The position numbers were made by a program, and so were the translations under genes. The notes under the pieces are model-generated. The model was not told the DNA's origin and made no database searches. It was given only the letters and a program-made list of their open reading frames with translations. A stretch of 64,000 nucleotides of DNA from CAVTWD01 sp963738325 (GTDB lineage: Bacteria > Actinomycetota > Acidimicrobiia > Acidimicrobiales > Ilumatobacteraceae), in NCBI GenBank assembly GCA_963738325.1, contig CAVTWD010000001.1, forward strand, positions 186,001-250,000. The letters run 5' to 3'. Of the stretch, positions 17,609 to 26,900 are shown piece after piece; within the stretch, counting starts at the first letter, position 1; each line of letters opens with the position of its first letter.

Positions 17609-18228
17609 CGGTGATCGCGCAGCTCGTGCTCGACGACGACCCGAAGGCCTGGGAGGCCCTCGGCTTCGTCGTCGACGACGCGGGCCGTTCGAGGGTCGGC
17701 ACGGTCGAGCTGCGCTTCGAAAGCGGCGGCGCCACCGGGATCCAGCGCTGGACGCTGGCCGGTGCGCCCGAAGCACTCGGCGTCGATGTCGACGGCTTGG
17801 CGACCTCGGCGGGCGAGGCGCCGAGCGGCCCACGGCCGCCGCATCCCATCGGCGCCGAGCGGATCGACCATGTCGTCGTGACCACGCCTGATCTCGATCG
17901 CACGATCGACGCGGTGACGGACGTGCTCGCCCTGCCGCTGCGGCGCGTTCGCGAGGCGAACGCGGACCGAGGCTCGATCCGCCAAGCCTTTTTCCGGATG
18001 GGCGAGGTGATCCTCGAAGTCGTCGGCCCGGCCGAGCCCGACGCCACCGCCTGCCCGGCGCGCTTCTACGGCCTCGCCATCATCGTCGCCGACCTCGATG
18101 CGGTCTGCCAGCGCCTCGGCACGACGATGATCAGCGAGCAACGCGCCGCGGTGCAACCAGGGCGGCGCATCGCCACCGTGCGCCCCGCGGCCGGTCTGCG
18201 GACCGCGCTCGCCTTGATGACGCCTTGA
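17605..18228 (+). CDS. VOC (glyoxalase/bleomycin resistance) fold protein
   Basis: 207 residues. The recognisable part is the C-terminal module: RIDHVVVTTPDLDRTIDAVT, LPLRRVREA, IRQAFFRMGEVILEVVGPAE and FYGLAIIVADLDAVCQRLG, the paired beta-alpha-beta-beta-beta units of VOC proteins with metal ligands expected at His (in HVVV) and Glu (in ILEV). The N-terminal 80 residues are another, weaker half. The ATG at 17605 overlaps the repaired stop of the S9 peptidase gene by ATGA, which suggests one operon. Substrate unknown. Confidence 0.75.
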   Translation: MTVIAQLVLDDDPKAWEALGFVVDDAGRSRVGTVELRFESGGATGIQRWTLAGAPEALGVDVDGLATSAGEAPSGPRPPHPIGAERIDHVVVTTPDLDRTIDAVTDVLALPLRRVREANADRGSIRQAFFRMGEVILEVVGPAEPDATACPARFYGLAIIVADLDAVCQRLGTTMISEQRAAVQPGRRIATVRPAAGLRTALALMTP

Positions 18229-18237
18229 GGGCCGCCG

Positions 18238-19293
18238 CTAGGAGGGGACCGGCGACGGCGTGCGGATCACCGCGGGGGACCGGCGGAAGAAGTCCTCGAC
18301 GTCTTGCTGGTAGCGGTACCCGGCCCCGGCCCGCCCCACGGACCGCCGCAGCCGCGCGGCCTCGACGTGGCTCGTCAAGGCCCCGGCGCTGTCGTAGCGG
18401 TACGCGAAGCCGGCCTCCTTGAGACGGCGGTTGTCGACGCCGCGGCCGTAACGCAAAAGGTCGAGGAGCTCGGGCGTGAGCCGGAAGGCGCCGACCTGGC
18501 CGAAGAATCGAGCCGCCTCTGCGGTGCTCACGGGCGGCAATGGCCAGCGCCGTTTGCCGGCGATGGCGACGACCTCGCTCCACGGGAGCACGCCGTCGCC
18601 CGCCACGTTGTAGGCGCCCTGCAGGCGGTGGTCCATGGCGAAGCGCAACGAGCGCACGACGTCCTCTTCGTGCACGAATTGCAGGCGGGGGTCGAAGCCG
18701 AGGATCGAGGGGACCATGGGAAGGTCGAGCGCACGGCTGAGCGTCGTCTGGATGTCGCCGCCGAGGAAGTTGCAGTAGCGCAGGATGCTGACCGCCGTGT
18801 CCGGGTTGTCGAGGGCGAAGTCCTTGACGTAGCCCTCCACTTCGAGCAACGAGCGCTCGAGCCGGTGGATCGGCGGATGCGAGCGGCCCACCTCTTCGGC
18901 GAAGAACGAGGGATCCTCGCGTGACGCGCCGTAGACGAGCGTCGACGACTTCACGACGACCGTAGCGACGCTCGTCCCGGGCGCGCTCGCCGCCGCGCAG
19001 AGGTTCATGGTGGCGATGACGTTGGTCTCGTGCATCGACCGCGCCCCAGGGTCGCCGCCGTCGACCACGAGGAAGGTGTGCAAGATGGTGTCGACCCGGG
19101 TGGCGAGCACGAGGCGGGCGAGGATCGAGTAGGTGGGATCGGCCCGGATGAACTCGCTGCGCTCGAGGGCGACGTGTGGGTCGCGGGTGTCGAGGCCGAT
19201 GACGACCTCGACCGAGGGATCGGCTTCCAGTGCCTGGGCCAAGCGGCCGCCCCAGAACGTGGCCAGGCCGGTGACGAGGACGCGCCGACCCAT
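18238..19293 (-). CDS. NAD-dependent epimerase/dehydratase family protein
   Basis: 351 residues. MGRRVLVTGLATFWGGRLAQ is a Rossmann start with a GxxxxxG variant (TGLATFWGG); VIGLDTRDP gives the acidic residue for NAD(P) ribose. SSTLVYGASREDP supplies the SDR-like Ser and Tyr region, although the usual YxxxK is not clear. The ATG shares one base with the stop of the upstream acyltransferase (TGATG), so both form an operon. Such epimerase/PlsC-like pairs are common in actinobacterial lipid or cell-envelope loci; this link is an inference. Confidence 0.8.
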   Translation of the reverse strand: MGRRVLVTGLATFWGGRLAQALEADPSVEVVIGLDTRDPHVALERSEFIRADPTYSILARLVLATRVDTILHTFLVVDGGDPGARSMHETNVIATMNLCAAASAPGTSVATVVVKSSTLVYGASREDPSFFAEEVGRSHPPIHRLERSLLEVEGYVKDFALDNPDTAVSILRYCNFLGGDIQTTLSRALDLPMVPSILGFDPRLQFVHEEDVVRSLRFAMDHRLQGAYNVAGDGVLPWSEVVAIAGKRRWPLPPVSTAEAARFFGQVGAFRLTPELLDLLRYGRGVDNRRLKEAGFAYRYDSAGALTSHVEAARLRRSVGRAGAGYRYQQDVEDFFRRSPAVIRTPSPVPS

Positions 19294-20165
19294 CAGCCGA
19301 ACCAGATGCTGCGCCGGTCGCGCAACATGTCGAAGAGAGCGTCCTGGATCTGGAGCCGGATCGCCTCGGACATCTCCATCACCCGGCTGCGGGAATAGCG
19401 CGACAGCCCGGGCGGCACGTCGAAGAAGACTGGCGGGAGCACCTGGAGGCGGAACTTGGCCGGCAACCACACGTTCGCGCCGAGCGGCCCGAAGGCGAGG
19501 GCGTTGACCGTGAGCGGCAGATAGGGCAACCCCAGCCACCGGGCCAGGCGCGGGAAGATGGCCAAGGACGGGTTCGCCTCCTCGGCGCCGACGACCGCGA
19601 TGGGCACGATGGGCGCGCCGGCGCGCATGGCGATCTCGACATAGCCGCCGCGGCCGAAGCGCCGCAGTTGGTAGCGGTTGCGCACGGTCTTCCCCGGCCC
19701 GCGAGCTCCCTCCGGGAAGACGAGCACGAGTTGGCCGTTGTCACGGAGCAAGCGCTCCGCGTTGTCAGGGTGGCCGACCACGCCGCCCATGCGCGACCAC
19801 ACGGTGCCGACGAAGGGGACGTCGCGGAAGAAGTGGTCGCCGAGCCCGTAAACGGCCCGGTCGAGCTCCCTCTCGATCCCGTGGATGATGACGGGCGCGT
19901 CCGGAGGCAACGCCCCGGCGTGGTTTGCCACCAGGAGGGCGCCGCCGGTGGCCGGGATGTTCTCCAGCCCCTCCCATTCCGTGCGGAACCAGTAGCGGTA
20001 CACCGGGTCGAACAGCTGTCGGGCCAGCTCACGGGCGCGTTCCGATCGTCCGAAACTGTCGACGTCGGACCGGCGGGGGCCGGGCGGGGCGGGTTCGACC
20101 GACTCGGGCAGCGTCGTTGAAGGGTGGGTGCCCGGCCGGCGAAGGGGGGTAACTCGGCCTGCCAT
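19293..20165 (-). CDS. PlsC-like lysophospholipid acyltransferase family protein
   Basis: 290 residues. ALLVANHAGALPPDAPVI carries the NHxxxxPD form of the HX4D catalytic motif, GGVVGHPDNAERLL the second block, LVLVFPEGARGPGKT the EGxR motif, and APIVPIAVVGAEEA the fourth. These are the four blocks of glycerolipid acyltransferases that move an acyl chain from acyl-CoA to a lipid hydroxyl. The N-terminal 50 residues are Pro/Arg-rich and may be linker. Start ATG 20165. First gene of a two-gene operon with the epimerase. Confidence 0.85.
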   Translation of the reverse strand: MAGRVTPLRRPGTHPSTTLPESVEPAPPGPRRSDVDSFGRSERARELARQLFDPVYRYWFRTEWEGLENIPATGGALLVANHAGALPPDAPVIIHGIERELDRAVYGLGDHFFRDVPFVGTVWSRMGGVVGHPDNAERLLRDNGQLVLVFPEGARGPGKTVRNRYQLRRFGRGGYVEIAMRAGAPIVPIAVVGAEEANPSLAIFPRLARWLGLPYLPLTVNALAFGPLGANVWLPAKFRLQVLPPVFFDVPPGLSRYSRSRVMEMSEAIRLQIQDALFDMLRDRRSIWFG

Positions 20166-20269
20166 GGCCGGAGAGCCTAGGAGGCGGCCGGAGGCGAGCG
20201 ATGTGCGGGCCCCGCTCCAGCCGGCTCCGATGAAGGCGCCCGCCCGGCTGGGGATCGTCGGTGTGACCG

Positions 20270-21208
20270 TCACGGAGCGACATCGCGGTCGTCCTCGTTG
20301 GACCACAACCAGGCCTGGCCCTCCACACAGCCGTCGGCGGCGGGGCACCACCGACAGGCGGGCCCGGGGTGCAACGCCGCCGCCCTCCCCGCTGCGAGCT
20401 CGGCAAGCTTGATGACGCCCTCGACCGTGCGCACCAGGGCGGATCGCAGCAGCGCCGGTGTGACCTCCTCGGGCTGGGCGCGGCCGGCGTCGAGGTAGTA
20501 GCTGGCCAGCTTGCGGGGCGGGGTGCCGAGCTTGAGCGTCTCCAGGAGCGCGTAGAAGCGAAGATCGTCGCGATGGTGGGCTGAGGGCAGCCCTGATTTC
20601 AGGTCGATCAGGACCTTCGTGGCCCGGCCGGGCTCCGGCCGCCCGAGGGTGAGGTCGACCTTGCCGGACAGCACCACCCTTCCTCCGAGGGTCTCCACGT
20701 ACGCCCGGCTCTCGGTGACCGGCCACCATGCCGCCTTGAGCGGTGGGAAGCATTCCTGGAACTTCGAGACCAACGCGGCCGACTCGCCCCGCAGTTGCGC
20801 CCGTTCGGCCTCCGGCAGGCCCGTGAGGTAGCGGCTGGCACTTCGATCGCTGTCGGCCAGGCGGGCGATGGCGTCGTCGACGAGGTCACCGGGAGTGGGG
20901 GAGCCTCGCCAGTTGACGGCGAGCTCGATGGCCTTGTGGGTCACCTGCCCCCGGACGCGCGGCACCGTCCAGGAGAAGTCCTGTGCGGTCGCCAGGTGGT
21001 GGCCTTCGCACCCGTGGACCGAGGCGAGGGCGTGCTTGCTCACCCACAATGGCTCGTCGCCAAGCAAGTTCTCGACCCGGGCGACGCCCGCCTGCAACTC
21101 CTCGGCCAGCTCGTCGGCCAGACCCGCGGGGAAGCACGGCTCTGTCTCACTGCGGCCGAGCAGATCGATGACCCGCTGTTGCGCCGGATTGTAGGCAGGC
21201 ACGCTCAC
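20270..21208 (-). CDS. PD-(D/E)XK nuclease family protein, RecB/Cas4-like
   Basis: 312 residues. The nuclease core reads GQVTHKAIELAV (conserved His of motif I), VVLSGKVDLTLG (catalytic Asp) and KVLIDLKSGLPS (DxK), then DDLRFYALLETL with a QxxxY-like helix. The C-terminus has CRWCPAADGC, three closely spaced Cys as in Cas4/AddB type Fe-S nucleases, although the fourth ligand (perhaps Cys in VHGCEGHH, about residue 67) is distant. No cas genes are near. Stand-alone nucleases of this type occur in actinobacterial chromosomes; role is probably repair. Confidence 0.8.
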   Translation of the reverse strand: MSVPAYNPAQQRVIDLLGRSETEPCFPAGLADELAEELQAGVARVENLLGDEPLWVSKHALASVHGCEGHHLATAQDFSWTVPRVRGQVTHKAIELAVNWRGSPTPGDLVDDAIARLADSDRSASRYLTGLPEAERAQLRGESAALVSKFQECFPPLKAAWWPVTESRAYVETLGGRVVLSGKVDLTLGRPEPGRATKVLIDLKSGLPSAHHRDDLRFYALLETLKLGTPPRKLASYYLDAGRAQPEEVTPALLRSALVRTVEGVIKLAELAAGRAAALHPGPACRWCPAADGCVEGQAWLWSNEDDRDVAP

Positions 21209-21350
21209 GATGGTTCGACCCTACGCAGGGGGTGCGCGGGAGTCGTGGACCACGGCCGCCGGCCTCGGGCGACCCGGCCCCCGGCCGCTCGACCACCCGT
21301 TCTTCGCGGCGTCAGGATCTCTCGCGCACCCCCGCGCTTGGATGTGAGCG

Positions 21351-21680
21351 ATGGAGCGCGCCACGACCTATCAGTTCGCCCGGGCGGTCCGGGCGCTCGC
21401 GGGGGAGGCCCGCCGCCACGGTTTGGTCGTGCCCAGCTTCCGCAGCCCGCCCCGCCTCCCCGGGGTGAACCGCACGCTGCGCCGGCGAGCCGGGCCGCCC
21501 CTGGTCGCGGTCCGGGTGCGGGGGCGGCCGTGGGAAGCGGTGCTCGGCGATCTGATCGAGGGGATCGTGGTCGCCAACGGGCTCGGCGGCGCCGCGGCCG
21601 ACCAGGTCCGGGCCGTGCTGTGGGAGGCGATGGCACCAGGGCTCGGCACTAGCGTGGGAGAGGAGGCCCGGGTGGCGTAA
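21351..21680 (+). CDS. Hypothetical 109-residue protein
   Basis: MERATTYQFARAVRALAGEA then PSFRSPPRLPGVNRTLRRR... and AVLGDLIEGIVVANGLGG. Composition is protein-like and the arrangement SFRSPPR...NRTLRR recurs, to my recollection, in actinobacterial unnamed proteins. The stop TAA lies inside the tRNA gene: the last 15 bases of the CDS are the first 15 of tRNA-Leu. Function not recognised. Confidence 0.55.
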   Translation: MERATTYQFARAVRALAGEARRHGLVVPSFRSPPRLPGVNRTLRRRAGPPLVAVRVRGRPWEAVLGDLIEGIVVANGLGGAAADQVRAVLWEAMAPGLGTSVGEEARVA

Positions 21681-21750
21681 CGGCAGGCGCGGAGGGCTTA
21701 AACCCCTCAGACTCGCAAGGGTCGTGTGGGTTCGAATCCCACCCCGGGCA
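21666..21750 (+). tRNA. tRNA-Leu (anticodon UAA)
   Basis: Acceptor stem GCCCGGG pairs with CCCGGGC; discriminator A at 21750. Anticodon stem GAGGG/CCCTC encloses CTTAAAC, so the anticodon is TAA. A long variable arm (class II) and a T arm GTGGGTTCGAATCCCAC complete it. The CCA is not encoded. The 3' half acts as attachment site for the island that follows. Confidence 0.95.
21695..21750 (+). other. Left attachment site (attL) in the tRNA-Leu 3' half
   Basis: GGCTTAAACCCCTC (21695-21708) and the T-arm/acceptor block through CCCCGGGCA recur at 46493-46546 in the same orientation. An integrase gene starts 98 bases after the tRNA. This is the standard geometry for tyrosine-recombinase islands. 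Confidence 0.75.
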
Positions 21751-21810
21751 CTAGTTGAACAGCCTAAACGTGATCTCGTCACCACCGGGGCAGGTGCCGC
21801 AACTGCCCGG

Positions 21811-21830
21811 TGTGCACAAGATGTGCACAG
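21811..21830. repeat. Putative integrase arm-type site, left copy
   Basis: TGTGCACAAGATGTGCACAG, itself a direct repeat of TGTGCACA separated by AGA less one base. A near-identical 20-mer (one change) lies just inside the right end at 46359-46378. Confidence 0.5.
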
Positions 21831-21848
21831 ACTCGTTAGAGTACGTCC

Positions 21849-22985
21849 GTGGCGAGGGGGTCGGTCTTCCGGCGCAGCGGCGCGTGGGCCTTTCGCGTTG
21901 ACGCCGGCTTCCACCCGGGCACGGGCAAGCGTCGTCAGGTCCTCCGACAGGGCTTTGCGACCAAGAAGGCCGCCGAGGCCGCGCTGGCCGAGGTGGTGCA
22001 CGCCGCCCAGAGCAACACGGTCGTCGCGAAGTCCACGATCAGCGTCGGCGGGTACCTCGAGGGCTGGCTGGCTGGCCAGCGATCGCGCCTGCGGGAGACG
22101 ACGTTCCACAGCTACGAGATTGCGGCGCAGCGCGTAGTCCAGCGGATCGGTCGGGTCCAGCTCCAAGCCCTCACGCCGTTGCAGGTCGAGAACCTGTACA
22201 GCGACCTCCTCGCCGACGGCGCCAGGGGCGGCCAGCCGCTGGCGGCCAAGACCGTCCGCAACACGCACGTCGTGCTCCGCAAGGCGCTGGCCGACGCCGA
22301 GCGGCTCGGACTCGTGCCTCGGAACGCCGCAGCCGCAGCGCGGGCGCCCACCGTGCGGCGGCCCGAGTTCGACACGTGGTCCTCCGAGGAGCTGAGGACC
22401 TTCCTCGAGTCGACCAGAGACCATCGGCTGACTGCGGCGTTCATGGTGCTGGCGACCACCGGCATGCGCCGCGGCGAGGTGCTCGGCCTCCGATGGCGAG
22501 ACGTCGATGTAGATGCAGCGCGGCTGGCCGTCGTGCAGACGCTCACCACGGTCGAGGGGGCGCCGATCATCACGCAGACCAAGACGCAGCGCAGCCGGCG
22601 GACCATCTATCTCGATACCTTCACCGTCGCTGCCTTCAGGGACCACCGGCGCCGACAACGCGAGGAGCAGCTGGCGATCGGCGCAGGGTGGGACAAGTCA
22701 CATGACATGGTGTTCCGTGACGAGCTGGGCCGGCCCGTTCACCCCGACTGGTTCTCGCGGGAGTTCAACTTGCTCGCGCAGGAGGCCGGCGTGCCGCGCA
22801 TCCGGCTGCATGATCTCCGCCACACGCACGCCACGCTCGCGCTCAAGACCGGGGTCCATCCGAAGGTCGTGTCGGAACGGCTCGGACACGCGACCGTCGG
22901 CGTCACGCTTGACCTGTACTCGCACGTCACGCCGGGCATCGCGCGCGATGCCGCCGAGGCTGTCGCTGCAACGATCTTCTCGTAG
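21849..22985 (+). CDS. int: Tyrosine recombinase (island integrase 1)
   Basis: 378 residues from GTG 21849. N-terminal AP2-like arm-binding domain (GSVFRRSGAWAFRVDAGFHP, GFATKKAAEAAL), SAM-like core-binding domain (about 65-165), then the catalytic domain with Arg in TTGMRRGEVLGLRW, Lys in TKTQRSRRTIYLD, HxxR in LHDLRHTHATLAL, His in SERLGHA and Tyr in TLDLYSHVTPG. All catalytic residues are present. Its position next to tRNA-Leu and the direct-repeat copy at 46.5 kb show it integrated this island. Confidence 0.95.
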   Translation: MARGSVFRRSGAWAFRVDAGFHPGTGKRRQVLRQGFATKKAAEAALAEVVHAAQSNTVVAKSTISVGGYLEGWLAGQRSRLRETTFHSYEIAAQRVVQRIGRVQLQALTPLQVENLYSDLLADGARGGQPLAAKTVRNTHVVLRKALADAERLGLVPRNAAAAARAPTVRRPEFDTWSSEELRTFLESTRDHRLTAAFMVLATTGMRRGEVLGLRWRDVDVDAARLAVVQTLTTVEGAPIITQTKTQRSRRTIYLDTFTVAAFRDHRRRQREEQLAIGAGWDKSHDMVFRDELGRPVHPDWFSREFNLLAQEAGVPRIRLHDLRHTHATLALKTGVHPKVVSERLGHATVGVTLDLYSHVTPGIARDAAEAVAATIFS

Positions 22986-23071
22986 GTACGCCGGCGGCAG
23001 CGGACGCCACGGCCACCGGCAACGTTCGACGTAGACCATGACAGGGCCATCGCCCGACTTGGCCGTTGCGG

Positions 23072-23093
23072 TGTGCCCGAAATGTTGGGACAC
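23072..23093. promoter_or_regulatory. Imperfect palindrome between int and xis-like gene
   Basis: TGTGCCC-GAAATGTT-GGGACA(C): arms differ by one inserted base. It sits in the 246-base gap after the integrase, upstream of the excisionase-like gene. A similar arrangement upstream of relaxase genes could be an operator or part of an origin of transfer; which is not decidable here. Confidence 0.35.
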
Positions 23094-23130
23094 GGGATCG
23101 TCGTCGTCGCGTCAGCGCTGCTCATGAAGT

Positions 23131-23146
23131 GAGTGGGTGAGTGGGT
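23131..23146. repeat. Two tandem copies of GAGTGGGT
   Basis: Exact 8-base tandem duplication in the same gap, 38 bases after the palindrome. Iteron-like or oriT-like, but only two copies. Confidence 0.35.
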
Positions 23147-23231
23147 GGTCGTGTGAGCGGTCTCGCAGATGCTTCGCGCCAGTCGCGAACTGCTCTGTAT
23201 CGGGGTGAGTTCCCGTTCCCGCGAGTGGGTG

Positions 23232-23447
23232 ATGTCGATGATCGCTGAGCACGGTCCATTCCTCAGAGTTGAGGAGGCGGCGCAGGTCCTGCAGATCAGC
23301 CGCACCTCCGCGTACGAGCTGGCGCGTCGCTGGCTCGAGTCCGGTGGTCGAGATGGACTCCCGGCGGTGCGTCTCGGGCGCTCGATCCGCATCCCGGCCG
23401 CAGCGTTGGACCGCTTGGCGAACGCGGACATCAAGCCAGAGCCGTGA
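23232..23447 (+). CDS. Excisionase-like helix-turn-helix protein
   Basis: 71 residues: LRVEEAAQVLQISRTSAYEL is the MerR/Xis-type HTH and VRLGRSIRIPAAALDRL the wing, the standard form of Xis-like DNA-binding proteins (DUF helix_turn_helix_17). Start ATG 23232 is preferred to 23169 because homology begins there. Overlaps the next gene by GTGA. Expected to bend the attachment site DNA and favour excision, or to regulate transfer genes. Confidence 0.8.
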   Translation: MSMIAEHGPFLRVEEAAQVLQISRTSAYELARRWLESGGRDGLPAVRLGRSIRIPAAALDRLANADIKPEP

Positions 23448-23827
23448 CCGGCGGCGAGGTGATCCTTGGTGCGGGCGCGCTGGACGTCGTCGTGCAGCTC
23501 GGCCCGGTCGCCTGGGTCGTGCTGGAACGTATGGCCCAGCAGTCGACGGTCGACGGAGACGACGTCGTCGTGTGGGCGTCCTTGCGCTCACTGGCGCGGG
23601 ATCTCGGCTTGGCGAAGGACACCGTGGCTCAGGGGGTGAGTCGCCTGCTAAGAGCCGGCCTGGTCGAGTTCGTCGGCGAGCGCTTCGAACGGGGCGCCTA
23701 CCGGCTGACCATCCCGCGTGACGTTCTCCACGTTGATGGCTCCGCACCAGCGACCCGTTCGTCACGATCTCGACAGCGGCCCGGCGTGGCGTCGTGGTCG
23801 CAGCTCTCGCTGCTGGACAGGGACTGA
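23444..23827 (+). CDS. Winged-helix DNA-binding protein of the transfer region
   Basis: 127 residues from GTG 23444. VVVWASLRSLARDLGLAKDT then VAQGVSRLLRAGLVEFVG is a MarR/GntR-like winged helix; the C-terminal 30 residues are Ser/Arg-rich and may be disordered. It is coupled to the Xis-like gene by a 4-base overlap and lies 82 bases upstream of the relaxase gene. A role as transfer repressor or relaxosome accessory protein is inferred from position only. Confidence 0.7.
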   Translation: MTGGEVILGAGALDVVVQLGPVAWVVLERMAQQSTVDGDDVVVWASLRSLARDLGLAKDTVAQGVSRLLRAGLVEFVGERFERGAYRLTIPRDVLHVDGSAPATRSSRSRQRPGVASWSQLSLLDRD

Positions 23828-23909
23828 CCGGACCCATCATTCCGATGACTCCTCGCCCGACGCTCAACTCGATCTACAGACAGGTGCCCGCAGGCGGCGG
23901 TGGGCGCTG

Positions 23910-26900
23910 ATGTTGCGGGTGACGACTCTCTACGCGTCGTCGGCGACGGCGACCGCGGCGTACTACACGCGCTACCTGGTGGCGCCGGGTGAGCAGCCGG
24001 GCGTGTGGTCAGGCGAGCAAGCAACCGCCCTCGGCCTGACCGGTCGCGTTACCCCCGACGAGCTGCAGGCCCTGTTAGAGGGCCGCGACCCGACATCTGG
24101 GATGTCGTTGGGCAACCTGCTGGTCGATCGCACGTTGGCGGACGGGAGGGTGATCCGAGCGGTGGCCGGGTTTGATGCCACGTTCTCGGCTCCGAAGTCG
24201 GTGAGCGTGTGGTGGGCGCTGACCGGTGATCCAGGTTTGCTGGAAGCCCACGACACCGCGGTGCGTGCCGCTCTCGAGCATCTGGAGCGGTACGGGGCGA
24301 CGACCCGGATCCGGGTGAACGGGCGACGAGTGCACCCAGACAGCGGCGGGTTGTCGGTGGCCACGTCCCGGCAGACGACGTCGCGGGCCGATGATCCGCA
24401 GCTGCACACCCACGCGGTGATCTCGGCCAAGGTGCAAACGGAAGATGGACGTTGGTGGGCGTTGGACGCCCGCTACCTGAAGCGCCACCAGCGGATGCTC
24501 GGCGGCCTGTACCAGTCGGTGCTGCGCGCCGAGCTCACCCACCGCTACGGGGTCGGGTGGGAGCCGATCGTCAACGGCCAAGCCGAGCTCGCCCGCACAC
24601 CGGTCGAGCTGGTCGAGGTGTTCTCGAAACGTGCCGCCCAGGTCGACGCCGCCCTCGCGGTCAAGGTGGAGGAGTTCCGAGCCCGGCAAGGTCGGGACCC
24701 GACCCGCTGGGAACGCGCCGCCCTGGGCCGGGAAGCATCGGCCGACACCCGCAACCGCAAGAGCGGAGCCGCTGTCCCGGATCTGCGGACACGATGGCAG
24801 AGCGAGGCCGCGGCTGTCGGTTGGACGGCGGACCGCCTCGTCGCTGAATTCACGGCCGCCGGTCGAATGCACGGGGAGGTGCCGGGGCCGACGGTGGAGC
24901 AGGTCGTCGACCATCTCTCGGCCTCGGGATCGACCTGGACGCGGGCCGACGTCCTGCGCGCCATCTGCGACCTCCAACCCGCCGTGTCCTCGATGCCGGG
25001 ACTGCATTGGGCCGCCGCGCTGGAACGAGCCGCCGATCAGGTGATCGAACGTTGCGTCGATCTCGACCCGCCCGACGAACGCGCCCGCCGGCGGGTGTCG
25101 GATGGTCGCTCGGTGTGGCTGGAGCCGACCGCGGCGCACATCACCAGCGACGCCATCCTCGCCGAGGAAGAGACCGTCCTGGCCTGGGCCATGGAGGCGC
25201 AAGCCGACGATCCCCGCCCGTCAACGACCGTCGATCGCGACGCGCTGGACGTGTTGCAGGCCGACGCCGCCGCCGCGGTCGCCGGCTCGGATCTGCTTGT
25301 GGTCGTGGTCGGTCCCGCCGGCGCCGGGAAGACGACCATGCTGCAGGCCGCCGTCGACGACCTGATCGGACAGGGACGACCGGTGTTCGGTGTGGCCCCG
25401 ACCGCGAAGGCGGCCTGCGTGTTGAGATGCGAGACCGGTCTTGCGTCCGACACGCTCGCCAAGCTGCTCCACGAATGGCACCACCCCGACCGGCCACCGC
25501 TCGGCCGGTATCGCCTGCCGGCGGGGACGACGGTCATCGTCGACGAGGCGGGCACGATCGGCACCTCCACCGTCCACCAGCTCGTCCGCCTCGCCCACGC
25601 CGAGGGCTGGCGACTGGTGCTGGTCGGTGATCCCCGCCAACTGCAAGCCGTCGGGCGGGGTGGGCTGTTCAACGAGCTGTGCGCCACCAGTCGGGTGCAC
25701 GCGCTGACCCGGATCCATCGCTTCACCCAACCGTGGGAAGCGGCCGCCTCGCTACAGCTGCGCGCCGGCGACCCGGTCGCGTTCGACGCCTACGAGGCGC
25801 ACGGTCGGATCGTCGCCGGCCCCTTCGCCGACCATCTCGAGCGGATCGCATGCGACTGGCTCGCCCACCACACCGACGCCAGGACCGTCGCCATTGTCGC
25901 CTCCACCAACGACCACGTCGACGCGCTCAACGACGCCGTCCAACGCGTCCGGCTCACCGTCGGCGACCTCGACTCGTCGACCGCGGTGGGGATCGGTGAC
26001 GGTGAGCACGCCTATGTCGGCGATGTCGTCGCCAGCCGCCGCAACCACCGCCGCCTGTGCACCGAGCGGGGAGAGCCGGTCCGCAACCGCGACCTGTGGA
26101 CCGTCGTCGCCACCCACGGCGACGGTGGCCTGACCGTGTCCCACCTCGGCGGACACGGCACCGTCACGCTGCCCGCCGACTACACCCGCCAACACGTCCG
26201 GTTGGGGTACGCGGCAACCGAGCACGGCCACCAAGGCGACACGGTCGACGTCTCCCTCGCCCTCGTCACCGGCGCGACCACCCGTCGCGGGTTGTACGTC
26301 GGGGTGACCCGCGGGCGCGACGAGAACCGGATCCACGTCATCACCGACACCACCGACGTCGGCGAAGCCCGGGACATCCTCGACGGAGTCCTCGCCTATG
26401 ACCGCGCCGACATCCCCGCCGTCACCCAACGCCGCCACCTCGCCCACGCCGACCGTCCGGAACCGTCCAGGGAGCCAGCACAGGTCGTCCCGGCACGGCT
26501 CACCGCCTACCGGGACCAGCTCGACCAGCGCCGCCGCGATCTCACCGCCGGTCTCACCGAACGAGCCCACCGACGTAGCGAGGCGGTCGCCGAGCTGGCC
26601 GACCTCCAACCGGCGCTCACCGCTGCGAATGCGGCGTGGCAGCCCTACGCCGACCGCATCAACCAGATCGAGCACGAACACGACACGGTGCTGCGCCCGG
26701 CGATGTGGCGAGCCAATCACGACGCCCGCACCGCCGGGTTCGGGCACCGTCACGGCGCCGCCCGCCGAGCCAAGATCGCCAGCTGGCGAGTCGACGACGC
26801 CCAACACCGCATCGCCGGCGTCCACGCTGCCGGCGCTCACATCAAAGAGCCACTCGACGCCGTCGAAGCCGAAGCACGCCGCCTCGCCGATCTCGCGAAC

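Noticed and set aside
16164..18047. A 627-codon open frame on the minus strand
   Set aside because: Antisense to the S9 peptidase and VOC genes, whose catalytic motifs are clear; no domain seen in the minus frame.
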